Assembly: GCA_963786625.1 (NCBI GenBank)
Contig: CAWAZS010000001.1
Coordinates: 186,001 to 250,000 of the forward strand
Length of the DNA stretch: 64,000 nucleotides
DNA from: CAIWHR01 sp963786625
GTDB taxonomy: Bacteria; Pseudomonadota; Gammaproteobacteria; Burkholderiales; Casimicrobiaceae
Reading direction: 5' to 3'
Positions 27,454 to 35,844 of this stretch are shown here, piece after piece. Both the position numbers and the translations under genes were made by a program. Within the stretch, counting starts at the first letter, position 1. The number at the start of each line of letters is the position of its first letter. The notes beneath the pieces are model-generated. The model was given only the letters and a program-made list of their open reading frames with translations, was not told where the DNA came from and made no database searches.

Positions 27454-28269
27454 ATGAACGACGTTCAGACTCAGAAGCCGGTCACGCTTGTCGAGCTCGG
27501 CAAGATGCGCACCGAGGGCAGAAAGATCGCCATGCTCACCGCCTATGACGCCAGCTTCGCGGCGCTGTGCGGTCGCGCGGGCGTCGACGTGATCCTGGTC
27601 GGCGATTCGCTCGGCAATGTGTTGCAGGGGCACAGGACGACGCTGCCGGTTACGCTCGAGCACATGGCGTATCACACCGAGTGTGTCGCGCGCGCACAGG
27701 GCCGCTCCGCGGTGGTGACCGACATGCCCTTCGGCAGCTATCAAGAGAGCCGCGAGCAGGCGATGCGCGCTGCCGCACGTCTGATGGCCGCCGGCGCGCA
27801 GGTGGTGAAGCTCGAAGGCGGCGAAATCATGGCCGACACGGTGCGATTCCTCGTCGATCGCGGAGTGCCCGTATGCGCGCACATAGGACTCACGCCCCAG
27901 TCGGTGCACCAGATCGGCGGCTATCGCGTACAGGGTCGCGGCGATCAGGAGGCCGCACGGCTGAAAGCCGACGCGCTGGCGCTGCAGCAGGCCGGCGCCG
28001 CGATGATGGTGATGGAAATGGTACCAGCCGCCCTGGCAGGGGACATCACCGCGCGCCTCACCTCGATGGCGACCATCGGCATCGGTGCCGGACCGGACTG
28101 CGACGGCCAGGTGCTGGTCCTGTACGACATGCTCGGGATCTTCCCCGGCAAGGTCGCACGATTCGTGCGCAACTTCATGAGCGGTGCCGCCTCCGTCGAG
28201 GACGCGGTGGCGCGGTACGTCAACGCCGTCAAGGATGGCAGTTTCCCCGGACCGGAGCATTGTTACTGA
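27454..28269 (+). CDS. panB: 3-methyl-2-oxobutanoate hydroxymethyltransferase
   Basis: First enzyme of pantothenate synthesis: it transfers a hydroxymethyl group from methylenetetrahydrofolate to 2-oxoisovalerate. The 271 residues include MLTAYDASFAAL, the Mg-binding VDVILVGDSLGNVLQGH (Asp ligand), VVTDMPFGSYQ, AHIGLTPQSVHQIGGY and the catalytic Glu in MVMEMVPA. The gene is intact and marks the left edge of a region with lower GC. No panC is adjacent. Confidence 0.95.
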   Translation: MNDVQTQKPVTLVELGKMRTEGRKIAMLTAYDASFAALCGRAGVDVILVGDSLGNVLQGHRTTLPVTLEHMAYHTECVARAQGRSAVVTDMPFGSYQESREQAMRAAARLMAAGAQVVKLEGGEIMADTVRFLVDRGVPVCAHIGLTPQSVHQIGGYRVQGRGDQEAARLKADALALQQAGAAMMVMEMVPAALAGDITARLTSMATIGIGAGPDCDGQVLVLYDMLGIFPGKVARFVRNFMSGAASVEDAVARYVNAVKDGSFPGPEHCY

Positions 28270-29397
28270 GCTTCCGATCTTCCCGCCGCCCGTTTTCGGC
28301 CAATTCGGCGGGCTGGCCAAAGGCTGCCGGCCGCCAGGCACGGGCCGACGCCGCCGGTCGAGATGGCGCCGCCGTCGCGCTCGCAACAGGTTGAGTTGGT
28401 TGAGTAATGCGGTCGGATTTGGCCCGTCCGACTCCGAGGGGAACGAGGCTTTACCCTCGCGCCTGGGTCCGGCGCGGCGAAGGGTCGTGGTCGGCGAGGC
28501 GATGAGTGATCTGGGATTCGCGGCGATAGGCTGGCTACCTCATCGGCAGCCATGTCTAAAGCAAGATAGCGTGGTATGGCTTTCGGCGCAGCCGGCGCGT
28601 AAGCGATCGGCCGCATTGCGATTATTGCCGGGCATTTCTTCCCGGGCCTATTGAGTTGGACCACTTCAATTCCAATCGAGCGCAGGGCCAACGTCTTGCC
28701 GCACCCGCCAAATTGACCGAAGTTAGGCGCAAGTTGAACCCCGATGCCGATGATTACATCCTTTATTGTGGCATCACCCCTTCCGCCACGCCGGTGGTCG
28801 GATGGATGAGGAAAGCCACGAATACCCGCTGTGTTTCCTGCTCCGCGGTAGGGCGGCGACCGACCTCCCCAAGTTTGCAGATCGACGCACGCTGGGCGTG
28901 CTCGATCTGGTCGACACGGCTAACCGAATGGCTGTCATTCTGTGCGTGCTGCGATCCGGGCGTTCCCTGCGTGGGCGTTGGGGTCTGAAAAAACCTCGGG
29001 AACTCGACCGCCGAGAGTCCCCAGATGGCCTTCTGGGCCACGTTTCGACCCACATGGGCTTCCAAGCGGTCTGTGTTTCGCGCTCCGACAACCTGAGGAA
29101 ACCGATAGCGACAGGGAGACGACTAGCAATATCAATGAGGTCCGGTCGGGTAGAACATCCCGGACCTCCGTCCCCAGCGGAAATCCCGAAGTCGGGTGCC
29201 CGAGACCACAAGATGTACCGTACCATTAGGCTTAAGACCACAAGGCCCTGTAGTGGAAGTGACCTAATAATCCAGGGCCTAACGCTTGCCGACACAAACT
29301 CGTGCTGGATTCATTGCGATTTGTTTGCCACAATGCGTTACCCCGAAGTTCGCGTCCCTGTTTGCCGTCCTTCTCTTAGGGACGCACGGAGTGCACG
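28270..29397. other. 1.1-kb region without a recognisable gene
   Basis: The base composition falls from the very high GC of panB towards rpfF. Several overlapping open frames exist on both strands, the longest being 28766-29401 (+) and 28774-29295 (-), but none has a ribosome site, family motif or consistent codon bias. The right end holds the rpfF leader. It may be decayed DNA at the edge of an acquired segment. Confidence 0.5.
29243..29280 (+). promoter_or_regulatory. inverted repeat in the rpfF leader
   Basis: AGGCCCTG (29243-29250) and CAGGGCCT (29273-29280) form an 8-bp inverted repeat with a 22-nt A/T-rich spacer, about 120 bp before rpfF. It could be an operator or a leader hairpin. 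Confidence 0.35.
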
Positions 29398-30324
29398 ATG
29401 ACCGCAACGCCCGAATTCTGTTTCCTTCCGCAAACTCGGTTTCAGCAAGTCGAAACACGTTTCGACTTGGAGCACGGTGTCTACTGGGCGTTTATGAACC
29501 CGCAGGGGCGGCCGTGTTTCAATGTTGGGCTCCTTGAGGAACTTCGCGGCTACATCGATACGATTGTAGAAAACAATTGCCAGATGTCGCACAAGGGCGA
29601 GGTATACCGCATCAACTATGGTGTGCTCGCATCCAAACTTCCCGGAATATTCAATCTTGGCGGCGACCTCGTACTCTTCCGCTCGGCGATCGCGGCGCGT
29701 GATCGGGGCCAGTTGATCCGCTATGGCGAGAAATGCGTCGACAACCTGTATCCATGGCACCGCAATTGCGATCTGTCGATGACGACGTTCTCGCTCGTGC
29801 AAGGGGATGCACTTGGGGGCGGATTCGAGGCTGCTCTTTCGGCAACGGTTATTGTTGCTGAAGAGTCATCACGAATGGGTTTCCCGGAGATCTTGTTCAA
29901 CCTTTTCCCGGGCATGGGTGCCTTCAGTTTCCTCTCCAGGAAGATCGGGCGCCGCGCCGCGGAGGAGATGATTACTAGTGGAACGATCTACAGCGCACGG
30001 CAGCTGTACGATATGGGCGTCGTCGATGTGATTACACCGGATGGGACGGGTGAAGCGGCGATCTATAGCTACATCCGCAAACACGCGAAGTCAGCCAATG
30101 GTCGCCGCGCGTTCGAGCGAGTGCGCACTGAGATCGCCCCGATTACGCGCAAGGAGTTGATGCAGGTCGTCGAGATTTGGGCGGACGCCGCCCTTCGCGT
30201 TCAGGATCGAGACCTGCGCATGATGGAACGTCTCGTTCGAGCGCAACAACGGACGGCTGAGATACCGGCAATCCATAATTCGCCGAACGTCGTACCGATG
30301 CGGATGACCGGCGCATCCAACTGA
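29398..30324 (+). CDS. rpfF: DSF synthase RpfF (crotonase family)
   Basis: Enoyl-CoA hydratase-fold enzyme of 308 residues that makes cis-2-unsaturated fatty acid signals (DSF) from acyl-ACP. Diagnostic segments are GDALGGGFEAALSATV and GFPEILFNLFPGMGAFSFL; Glu144 and Glu164 keep the 20-residue spacing of the two catalytic glutamates of Xanthomonas RpfF (141 and 161). GGAG lies 8 nt before the ATG. It is convergent with the sensor gene rpfC, as in xanthomonads. Codon use is much less GC-rich than in neighbouring genes, suggesting acquisition by transfer. A beta-oxidation hydratase is unlikely given these motifs and context. Confidence 0.93.
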   Translation: MTATPEFCFLPQTRFQQVETRFDLEHGVYWAFMNPQGRPCFNVGLLEELRGYIDTIVENNCQMSHKGEVYRINYGVLASKLPGIFNLGGDLVLFRSAIAARDRGQLIRYGEKCVDNLYPWHRNCDLSMTTFSLVQGDALGGGFEAALSATVIVAEESSRMGFPEILFNLFPGMGAFSFLSRKIGRRAAEEMITSGTIYSARQLYDMGVVDVITPDGTGEAAIYSYIRKHAKSANGRRAFERVRTEIAPITRKELMQVVEIWADAALRVQDRDLRMMERLVRAQQRTAEIPAIHNSPNVVPMRMTGASN

Positions 30325-30379
30325 GACTACGCCACATACCAGCACGGCAAGTTACAGCAACGTGATGTTCAGATCGTCT

Positions 30380-32605
30380 CTACGACGATCCGGATTGTCG
30401 GTGTCGCTGTTCGTCTAGATGGGCTTCGAGCGCGCAGAGGACATCGTCTGCAGCGCGGCAAAGTTCCTCGGTCCACGATGCGGACTTGATCCGAAGAGTA
30501 TCGTAGTTTGCTTCCTCGAAGCGCAGGGCGAGCGAAACCAACTGGATCGCCCCAACACTGCCGGCTCCACCCTTGAGTGCGTGTGCGGCATCTTTCACTT
30601 CCTCGTATCGACGTGCCGCAAGGGCATCGCCGATAGTCTTTACCAGCCGTTCGGCATCTGAACGAAAGCCGCGTATCAATCGCTCGACGAATGTGGGATC
30701 TGACGACAATCGTCCGAGATCTTCGAGAACTCCGGGATCGACGATCGGATTATCGACAACGGTCAGCACAGGACGCTCCTCGTTTCGCGGAATTGGTGCG
30801 ATTGGCTGAAAGTTCATTGCCCTTGAGGCGAGGTGGCGTTCAATTGCCTCTAGCAGGCCCGCGGCGCGTATCGGCTTTGCAATGAACTCAGCAGTACCCG
30901 CGCGTTGGCACTCCGCGATAACTTCAGTTGTTACGTTCGCCGAAAGTATTAGGACTGGTATCGGATTTGGTGTCGAGAAACGGTACAGTTTCAGAGCTTC
31001 GAGACCGCTAACAACCGGCATCGAGAGGTCGAACAGCGCTACGTCGTAACTGCCGCGCTCGAGTGAGTCAAGCGCCGCTTCGCCATTGTTGACGATAGTT
31101 ACGCGATGACCGCCGCTCTCAAGAATTAGTTGAGTTACGCGCTGGTTAGTTGGATTGTCTTCGGCGACAAGGATTCGCGCCCCGCGAATCTTGGTAACTG
31201 TGGCAGGCTGCTGCGCACCCAGTGCTGAGCTCGTGACCGACAATTTCCGTGTCGATGTCAGGTCCTCGGTGAGATCGATGCCGCTAGGTTCCGCATACCG
31301 CAGTGGCAATTCAAACCAAAAACAGCTTCCTTCACCTGGGGCACTCGTCAGCCCGATCTGTCCGCCCATAAGCACTACAAGTTGTCGGGCAATTGTCGTT
31401 CCGAGGCCGGTACCACCGTAAACACGTGTGATTGAATCGTCTGCCTGCGTGAATGGCTCGAAAATTGCAGTTTGCTTACTTGCCGGAATTCCAATGCCGG
31501 TGTCCTTCACCTCAAGTCGAACGCGTGCTTGAAGCGCATCCTGGTTAGCGATCGTCGCACGAAGCACGACGCCGCCGCGCTCGGTAAACTTCACGGCGTT
31601 TGCTAAGAGATTGATTAGAACTTGGCCGATGTGGTGACCGTCACCAAGGAACCAACGCGCTGCGTCAGGCGCGACTTCGATGTCGACCGTGAGTCCCTTG
31701 AGGCGTGCTTGGGGAAGCATCACCTTGACCGTACTTGTCACCAATTTTCCAAGATCAAACGGACGGCTCTCGATTTGGACTCGACCGGCTTCAATCTTTG
31801 CCATGTCGAGCACGTCTTCGATTTGTGAGAGCAAGAGGTTTGCCGATGCGCCGAGCGTTTCGACAATTTCGCGCTGCGAGTCATCGAGCTTGGTTTCGCG
31901 AAGGACATCTGCCATCGCGATTACCCCATTTAGTGGGGTTCGCATTTCATGGCTTACGTTTGCGACGAATCGGCCCTTTGCCTGATTGGCTTCGTCCGCG
32001 CGTCTCTTGGCCTCGGTAATGCGCTGGGCCAATACACCAACGTAAAATGGAAGCACCAGAATTGAGATTGCAATACCGACGCTTAGCGACATTTCTGCCC
32101 GCCAGAAGTCGCTCAGCATGATTACAAGCGCGAAACCGACAAGACTCATTACTTGGCATGCATGGAGGTACGCGCGACCGTAGCGGAATCCGTTGCCGAA
32201 CGTGATGAACAGATAGACGCCAATGATAACGGCACCAGGTTCGCCGGTTTGGATGAGGCAGTAGGAGGTCACCCCATTGTCGGCGACCATGCCTAGATAT
32301 CGGCGCGCAACTGAAATTCGATGAGAAGCGATTACTTGGGCGGTGAGTACAATCGAAAACAGGAAGAATCCGATTGCAACCCAAAGTACCTGTTCCTCTT
32401 CATCGGTGACTTGATCGTCCCGGTACATGTTGAAGATTAGGTACAGGAGGACGAGTCCTCCAATCGCGACTCGGAGCAGGGATTGCTCAAGTTCCGGCCG
32501 ATGTGCGCGTGCCACCATGTCCGTCAACCCCACACGCGTTACCAGCCGCTTCGCCATCTCCCTGGCGTTCGACGCTAGTTGCGTTCGGAGTTGCTTAAGT
32601 TTCAT
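30380..32605 (-). CDS. rpfC: DSF sensor hybrid histidine kinase RpfC
   Basis: Hybrid sensor of 741 residues. The N-terminal input domain has about five membrane helices (about 43-195) with GEPGAVIIGVYLFITFGNGFR, the segment most like Xanthomonas RpfC. It is followed by HisKA (NVSHEMRTPLNG, His219), HATPase (DTGIGIP, GGTGLGTTIA), receiver (ILVAEDNPTN, phospho-Asp in VALFDLSMP) and HPt (AAHALKGGAGSVGA) domains. It senses DSF and passes phosphate to RpfG. The gene ends 55 bp from the rpfF stop, tail to tail. Composition is A/T-richer than the chromosome. The start MKLKQLRTQL at 32605 is the first plausible one. Confidence 0.93.
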   Translation of the reverse strand: MKLKQLRTQLASNAREMAKRLVTRVGLTDMVARAHRPELEQSLLRVAIGGLVLLYLIFNMYRDDQVTDEEEQVLWVAIGFFLFSIVLTAQVIASHRISVARRYLGMVADNGVTSYCLIQTGEPGAVIIGVYLFITFGNGFRYGRAYLHACQVMSLVGFALVIMLSDFWRAEMSLSVGIAISILVLPFYVGVLAQRITEAKRRADEANQAKGRFVANVSHEMRTPLNGVIAMADVLRETKLDDSQREIVETLGASANLLLSQIEDVLDMAKIEAGRVQIESRPFDLGKLVTSTVKVMLPQARLKGLTVDIEVAPDAARWFLGDGHHIGQVLINLLANAVKFTERGGVVLRATIANQDALQARVRLEVKDTGIGIPASKQTAIFEPFTQADDSITRVYGGTGLGTTIARQLVVLMGGQIGLTSAPGEGSCFWFELPLRYAEPSGIDLTEDLTSTRKLSVTSSALGAQQPATVTKIRGARILVAEDNPTNQRVTQLILESGGHRVTIVNNGEAALDSLERGSYDVALFDLSMPVVSGLEALKLYRFSTPNPIPVLILSANVTTEVIAECQRAGTAEFIAKPIRAAGLLEAIERHLASRAMNFQPIAPIPRNEERPVLTVVDNPIVDPGVLEDLGRLSSDPTFVERLIRGFRSDAERLVKTIGDALAARRYEEVKDAAHALKGGAGSVGAIQLVSLALRFEEANYDTLRIKSASWTEELCRAADDVLCALEAHLDEQRHRQSGSS

Positions 32606-32756
32606 CTTTGCGTACTTCCTTGCCGCTGCTCCAGCGTTGGTGTGCTATGAACCGAAGTGGCTGAGCTTCCGGCCCCGTGCATTCAACCGTCAGAGCCACT
32701 GATCTTGAGCTAAGTGCTCTAGACGGCTTCCCTTTTGCCGGCGCCGCTGTGGGCCT

Positions 32757-33578
32757 ATGTCTGAGGCTCCGGTGATCAGAAGCGTTGCCCTCATTAACGT
32801 TGGGGCAGGTATCGCTAGTGGGTATTGCGACCGCTTGGCATTCCTCGCCGAAGGCGGAATGCCAACCCTCGCTTATGATTGCCGTGGAATTGGGAGGTCC
32901 CGTTCCGGCTCTCTTTGGGGCTTTCAGGCGTTCGTTGAGGAATGGGGGAGCAAAGATTGTGCCGCTGCACTCTAATGGCGTCGGGACCACTTTCCCGGGG
33001 CTACGCGGGCAGTGGTGGGGCGCAGCATCGGCGGTTTTGTGACGGGATTTGTCACAAACGGCGCATTAATTGATCGAGTACTCCTGATGGGCGCACATAC
33101 CGACTATTGGCCAGACCACGCGGCCAATGCCCGCCCACTTATGTATTTCCTATGGCCTATCCTGATGCAATTAGTTACGCATGTCGTTGGCTAATGCCCG
33201 GGCCGCCGGTTGCATCTATTGGAAGATCTGCCTAGGGGTGTGGTTCGCGAATGGGCCGCACGCCAAAGACCGGAGTCTTGGTGGCAACTTCGGCGGGATG
33301 ACGTTTCAATCGATTCCCAGCTGAGTGATGGACTATTGGTTCGGTTTTGCGGTATCCATGCAAACGCGCCTGCAATTCGATTCACTGACGATCCATGTGC
33401 GACCAAGGAGGCCACCAACAGGCTACTGGGAGTCTATGCAAATACGTCGTCCGTGCGACTTGTATTCAGTAGGATTGATGGCGATGGTCGGAAGATTGGG
33501 CATTTCGGATTCTTTCGATCCCGGTTCCGTGCCTCGAAATGGCCGCGGGTGCTCGCGGCCCTGGATGCGGTCGTCTAG
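32757..33578 (+). pseudogene. alpha/beta hydrolase (COG4757-like), disrupted by two stop codons
   Basis: One continuous frame of 274 codons reads as an alpha/beta hydrolase: PTLAYDCRGIGRSR, the nucleophile elbow AVVGRSIGGFV (Gly-x-Ser-x-Gly-Gly), RVLLMGAHTDYWPD, DLPRGVVREWAARQRPESWW and the C-terminal His in KIGHFGFFRSRF. It is broken by in-frame TAA at 32973-32975 (between DCAAAL and WRRDHFPG) and at 33192-33194 (after THVVG). The family's first 30 or so residues are missing before 32757. No frameshift is needed, unlike the other broken genes here, so real decay is likely. It lies between rpfC and rpfG. Confidence 0.8.
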
Positions 33579-33658
33579 CACCACCTATCGTGCGTCTGTC
33601 GCGTTGCGTTCACCACACAAGCCCACCGCAATCGATTGTGGATTGGCAGACCTACACC

Positions 33659-34768
33659 TCAATCTTTCAATTCGTTAAATATCCCTTCGATCTTCGTTCG
33701 ATCCGCGAGAAATGCATCGACGCACTTCGGGTCGAAGTGCTTGCCTTTCTGCGACTTCACGAAGTCCAGTCCCTCGTCCAGTGGCCAGGCGTGCTTGTAG
33801 GGCCGCTCGCTGACCAGGGCGTCGAACACGTCAGCGACGGCGACGATGCGGGCGACGATCGGGATGTCGTCTCCATGCAGTCCGTTCGGATATCCGGTGC
33901 CGTCGTACTTCTCGTGATGTCCGAGCGCGATGATCGAGCCCATGCTCAGATATTTCGACGGGCTGCCCTTGAGGATGTCGTAGCCGATGCGAGGGTGGGT
34001 CCGCATGATCTCCAGTTGCTCGGGTGTCAGCGGCCCCTCCTTGATCAGCACGGAGTCGGGAATGCCGATCTTGCCGATGTCGTGCATCGGCGCGGCGACC
34101 TCGATCACGTGCACCGTTTCCGCGCCCAGGCCGAGGTGCTGGGCGATCACCCCGGAATAGCGGGCCATTCGCATGAGGTGGTTGCCTGTCGTCTTGTCGC
34201 GGAACTCGCCGGCCTTGGCGAGCTTCGACAGCGTTTCCAGCTCCCGTTCGTGGATCTCGGCAACCGACTTGTCGACCTGGTACTGCAGCACGCGGGCCTG
34301 ATCCGACAGGACGATCTTGTGTCGCCGCAATTCGAGCAGGTTGGCGCAGCGGGCGCGCGTCTCGTGCTCGTCGAGCGGCTTGATGAGGAAGTCGGTGGCT
34401 CCGGCCTCGAGGGCCGTGTAGCGAATCTGGCGATCGTCGACGACCGTGATGACGACAATCGGGATGTCGACGCAGTGGGCAAGACCGCGGATCTGCTTCA
34501 CGAGCTCGATACCGTCGAACTCCGGCAGCTTGAAATCGGTGAGGACCATGTCGACGCGGTTTTGCCGGGCATATTCCAGCGCGCGGCTCGGCGTGTCGAA
34601 GAGCTCCAGATTCAGTTTGGGGTCGATCTGACGAACGATCTCGGCGATCAGCAGCCGACTGCTGAAGAGATCATCGATGATGAGAACGGTGTTGCGCTGG
34701 GCCCGGGCAAGCGCGAGTTCCGAGATGACGCCGGTGCTTGGTGCGGAACGCGAATGCAGAGCCGACAT
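33659..34768 (-). CDS. rpfG: cyclic-di-GMP phosphodiesterase response regulator RpfG
   Basis: Protein of 369 residues: receiver domain (NTVLIIDDLFSSRLLI; phospho-Asp in VLTDFKLPEFDG; Lys in FLIKPLDEHE) followed by an HD-GYP domain (HDIGKIGIPDSVLIKEG, GHHEKYDGTGYPNGL). HD-GYP domains hydrolyse cyclic-di-GMP; RpfG is activated by RpfC and couples DSF to virulence and biofilm traits in xanthomonads. The ATG at 34768 was chosen for the GGGAAGGGAA upstream. Its base composition is high-GC like the chromosome, unlike rpfF and rpfC. Confidence 0.92.
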   Translation of the reverse strand: MSALHSRSAPSTGVISELALARAQRNTVLIIDDLFSSRLLIAEIVRQIDPKLNLELFDTPSRALEYARQNRVDMVLTDFKLPEFDGIELVKQIRGLAHCVDIPIVVITVVDDRQIRYTALEAGATDFLIKPLDEHETRARCANLLELRRHKIVLSDQARVLQYQVDKSVAEIHERELETLSKLAKAGEFRDKTTGNHLMRMARYSGVIAQHLGLGAETVHVIEVAAPMHDIGKIGIPDSVLIKEGPLTPEQLEIMRTHPRIGYDILKGSPSKYLSMGSIIALGHHEKYDGTGYPNGLHGDDIPIVARIVAVADVFDALVSERPYKHAWPLDEGLDFVKSQKGKHFDPKCVDAFLADRTKIEGIFNELKD

Positions 34769-34954
34769 GGATTCCCTTCCCTGGGGACGCAGCGCCTGAG
34801 CGGGGACGCGGCGCGTGACGCCTTGGCAAAGCAATAGTTATGCCGTGGCTGCCGGCGCGCCGGCCGCGGAGCCTGGACGGTGTCTGCCAGGAGCCGATCG
34901 GGAAGGTTGGGGGAGACTGCACAGCGTCCGGCCGGGCGCGCCGCGCTACGCATG

Positions 34955-34994
34955 AAACACAAAGGGTCGACCCGGTTTGACCGAGCCGACCCTT
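34955..34994 (-). terminator. intrinsic terminator after tRNA-Pro
   Basis: On the minus strand AAGGGTCG pairs with CGACCCTT (34962-34994), extended by wobble pairs around a CAA loop, followed by TTTGTGTTT. It lies just downstream of tRNA-Pro and closes the thrS-to-tRNA block. Confidence 0.75.
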
Positions 34995-35000
34995 ATCTTG

Positions 35001-35077
35001 TGGTCGGGGCGAGAAGATTCGAACTTCCGACCCCCTGCACCCCATGCAGGTGCGCTACCAGGCTGCGCTACGCCCCG
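35001..35077 (-). tRNA. tRNA-Pro(GGG)
   Basis: Cloverleaf of 77 nt with encoded CCA. The acceptor stem is CGGGGCG/CGCCCCG, the anticodon stem CCTGC/GCAGG encloses loop ATGGGGT with anticodon GGG, and the T arm has GTTCGAATC. It follows merR on the same strand. Confidence 0.96.
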
Positions 35078-35102
35078 ACGTGAGCGAGGAATTATAGCCG
35101 CA

Positions 35103-35550
35103 TCAACTATCGAGACCCAGCAATTGCCGTATTTCTTCCAGCGCCTGCCGTATTTCGGCCGTGTCGGGACCCTTGGCGGTGGCCTGGTCGGGGCGGGCTC
35201 GGGTGTCGGCGCCGCCGGAAATGCCGCCCGAGGCGACGAGCCAATCCCGACTTGGCGCGGCCGGGGGCGGGCGCGTCGATATCGGATTCGAGCCGATGCC
35301 GCGCACCGTTGATCGTGAATCCCTGTTCGTACAGGAGATCGCGGATGCGCCGGATCAGGAGAACTTCGTGGTGCTGGTAATAGCGTCGGTTGCCGCGGCG
35401 CTTGACCGGCTTGAGCTGCGTGAACTCCTGCTCCCAATAGCGAAGCACGTGCGGCTTGACCGCACAAAGGTCACTAACCTCGCCGATGGTGAAATACCGC
35501 TTGGCGGGGATCGGTGGCAGCTCGGCCTTAGCTCGGTTGTGGTCCGGCAT
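35103..35550 (-). CDS. MerR-family regulator downstream of ihfA (one frameshift)
   Basis: Small MerR-type DNA-binding protein, about 148 residues. The helix-turn-helix is KRYFTIGEVSDLCAVKPHVLRYWEQEF and the wing GNRRYYQHHEVLLI. One extra base near 35244 shifts the frame; removing it joins AKSGL to a tail GGISGG...EIRQALEEIRQLLGL, the conserved C-terminal coiled coil of this group. It overlaps ihfA by 23 bases. This merR gene after ihfA and before tRNA-Pro is a standing feature of beta- and gammaproteobacteria; its targets are unknown. Confidence 0.86.
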
Positions 35551-35836
35551 GGTTCGCGACTTCGACCATGGCCTTCAGCTTCTGGCTCGCATGGAAGGTG
35601 ACCACGCGCCGGGCGGTGATCGGGATCTCCTCCCCGGTTTTCGGGTTGCGCCCCGGGCGCTGCGGCTTCTCGCGCAACTGGAAGTTGCCGAAGCCCGACA
35701 ACTTGACGCTGTCGCCGCGCTCGAGCGCAATGCGGATTTCCTCGAAGAAGTGCTCGACCATGTCCTTGGCCTCGCGCTTGTTCAGGCCCAGCTGCTCGAA
35801 TAGCAGGTCGGCCAGTTCGGCTTTCGTGAGCGTCAT
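35528..35836 (-). CDS. ihfA: integration host factor alpha subunit
   Basis: DNA-bending histone-like protein of 102 residues. MTLTKAELADLLFEQLGLNKREAKDMVE is the IHF-alpha N-terminus; the beta-arm tip carries RPGRNPKTGEEIPITARRVVTF with the intercalating Pro in RNPKTGE. It follows pheT by 8 bp, as in E. coli, and is part of the translation operon. Confidence 0.97.
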   Translation of the reverse strand: MTLTKAELADLLFEQLGLNKREAKDMVEHFFEEIRIALERGDSVKLSGFGNFQLREKPQRPGRNPKTGEEIPITARRVVTFHASQKLKAMVEVANHAGPQPS

Positions 35837-35844
35837 CGGAGGTC

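Noticed and set aside
28766..29401. A 211-codon plus-strand ORF before rpfF
   Set aside because: No ribosome site, no family motif and an unnatural composition; it also ends 4 bases into rpfF.
29398..30324. RpfF as an ordinary enoyl-CoA hydratase
   Set aside because: The GGGFE and GFPEILFNLFPGMGA segments and the neighbouring RpfC and RpfG identify a DSF synthase.
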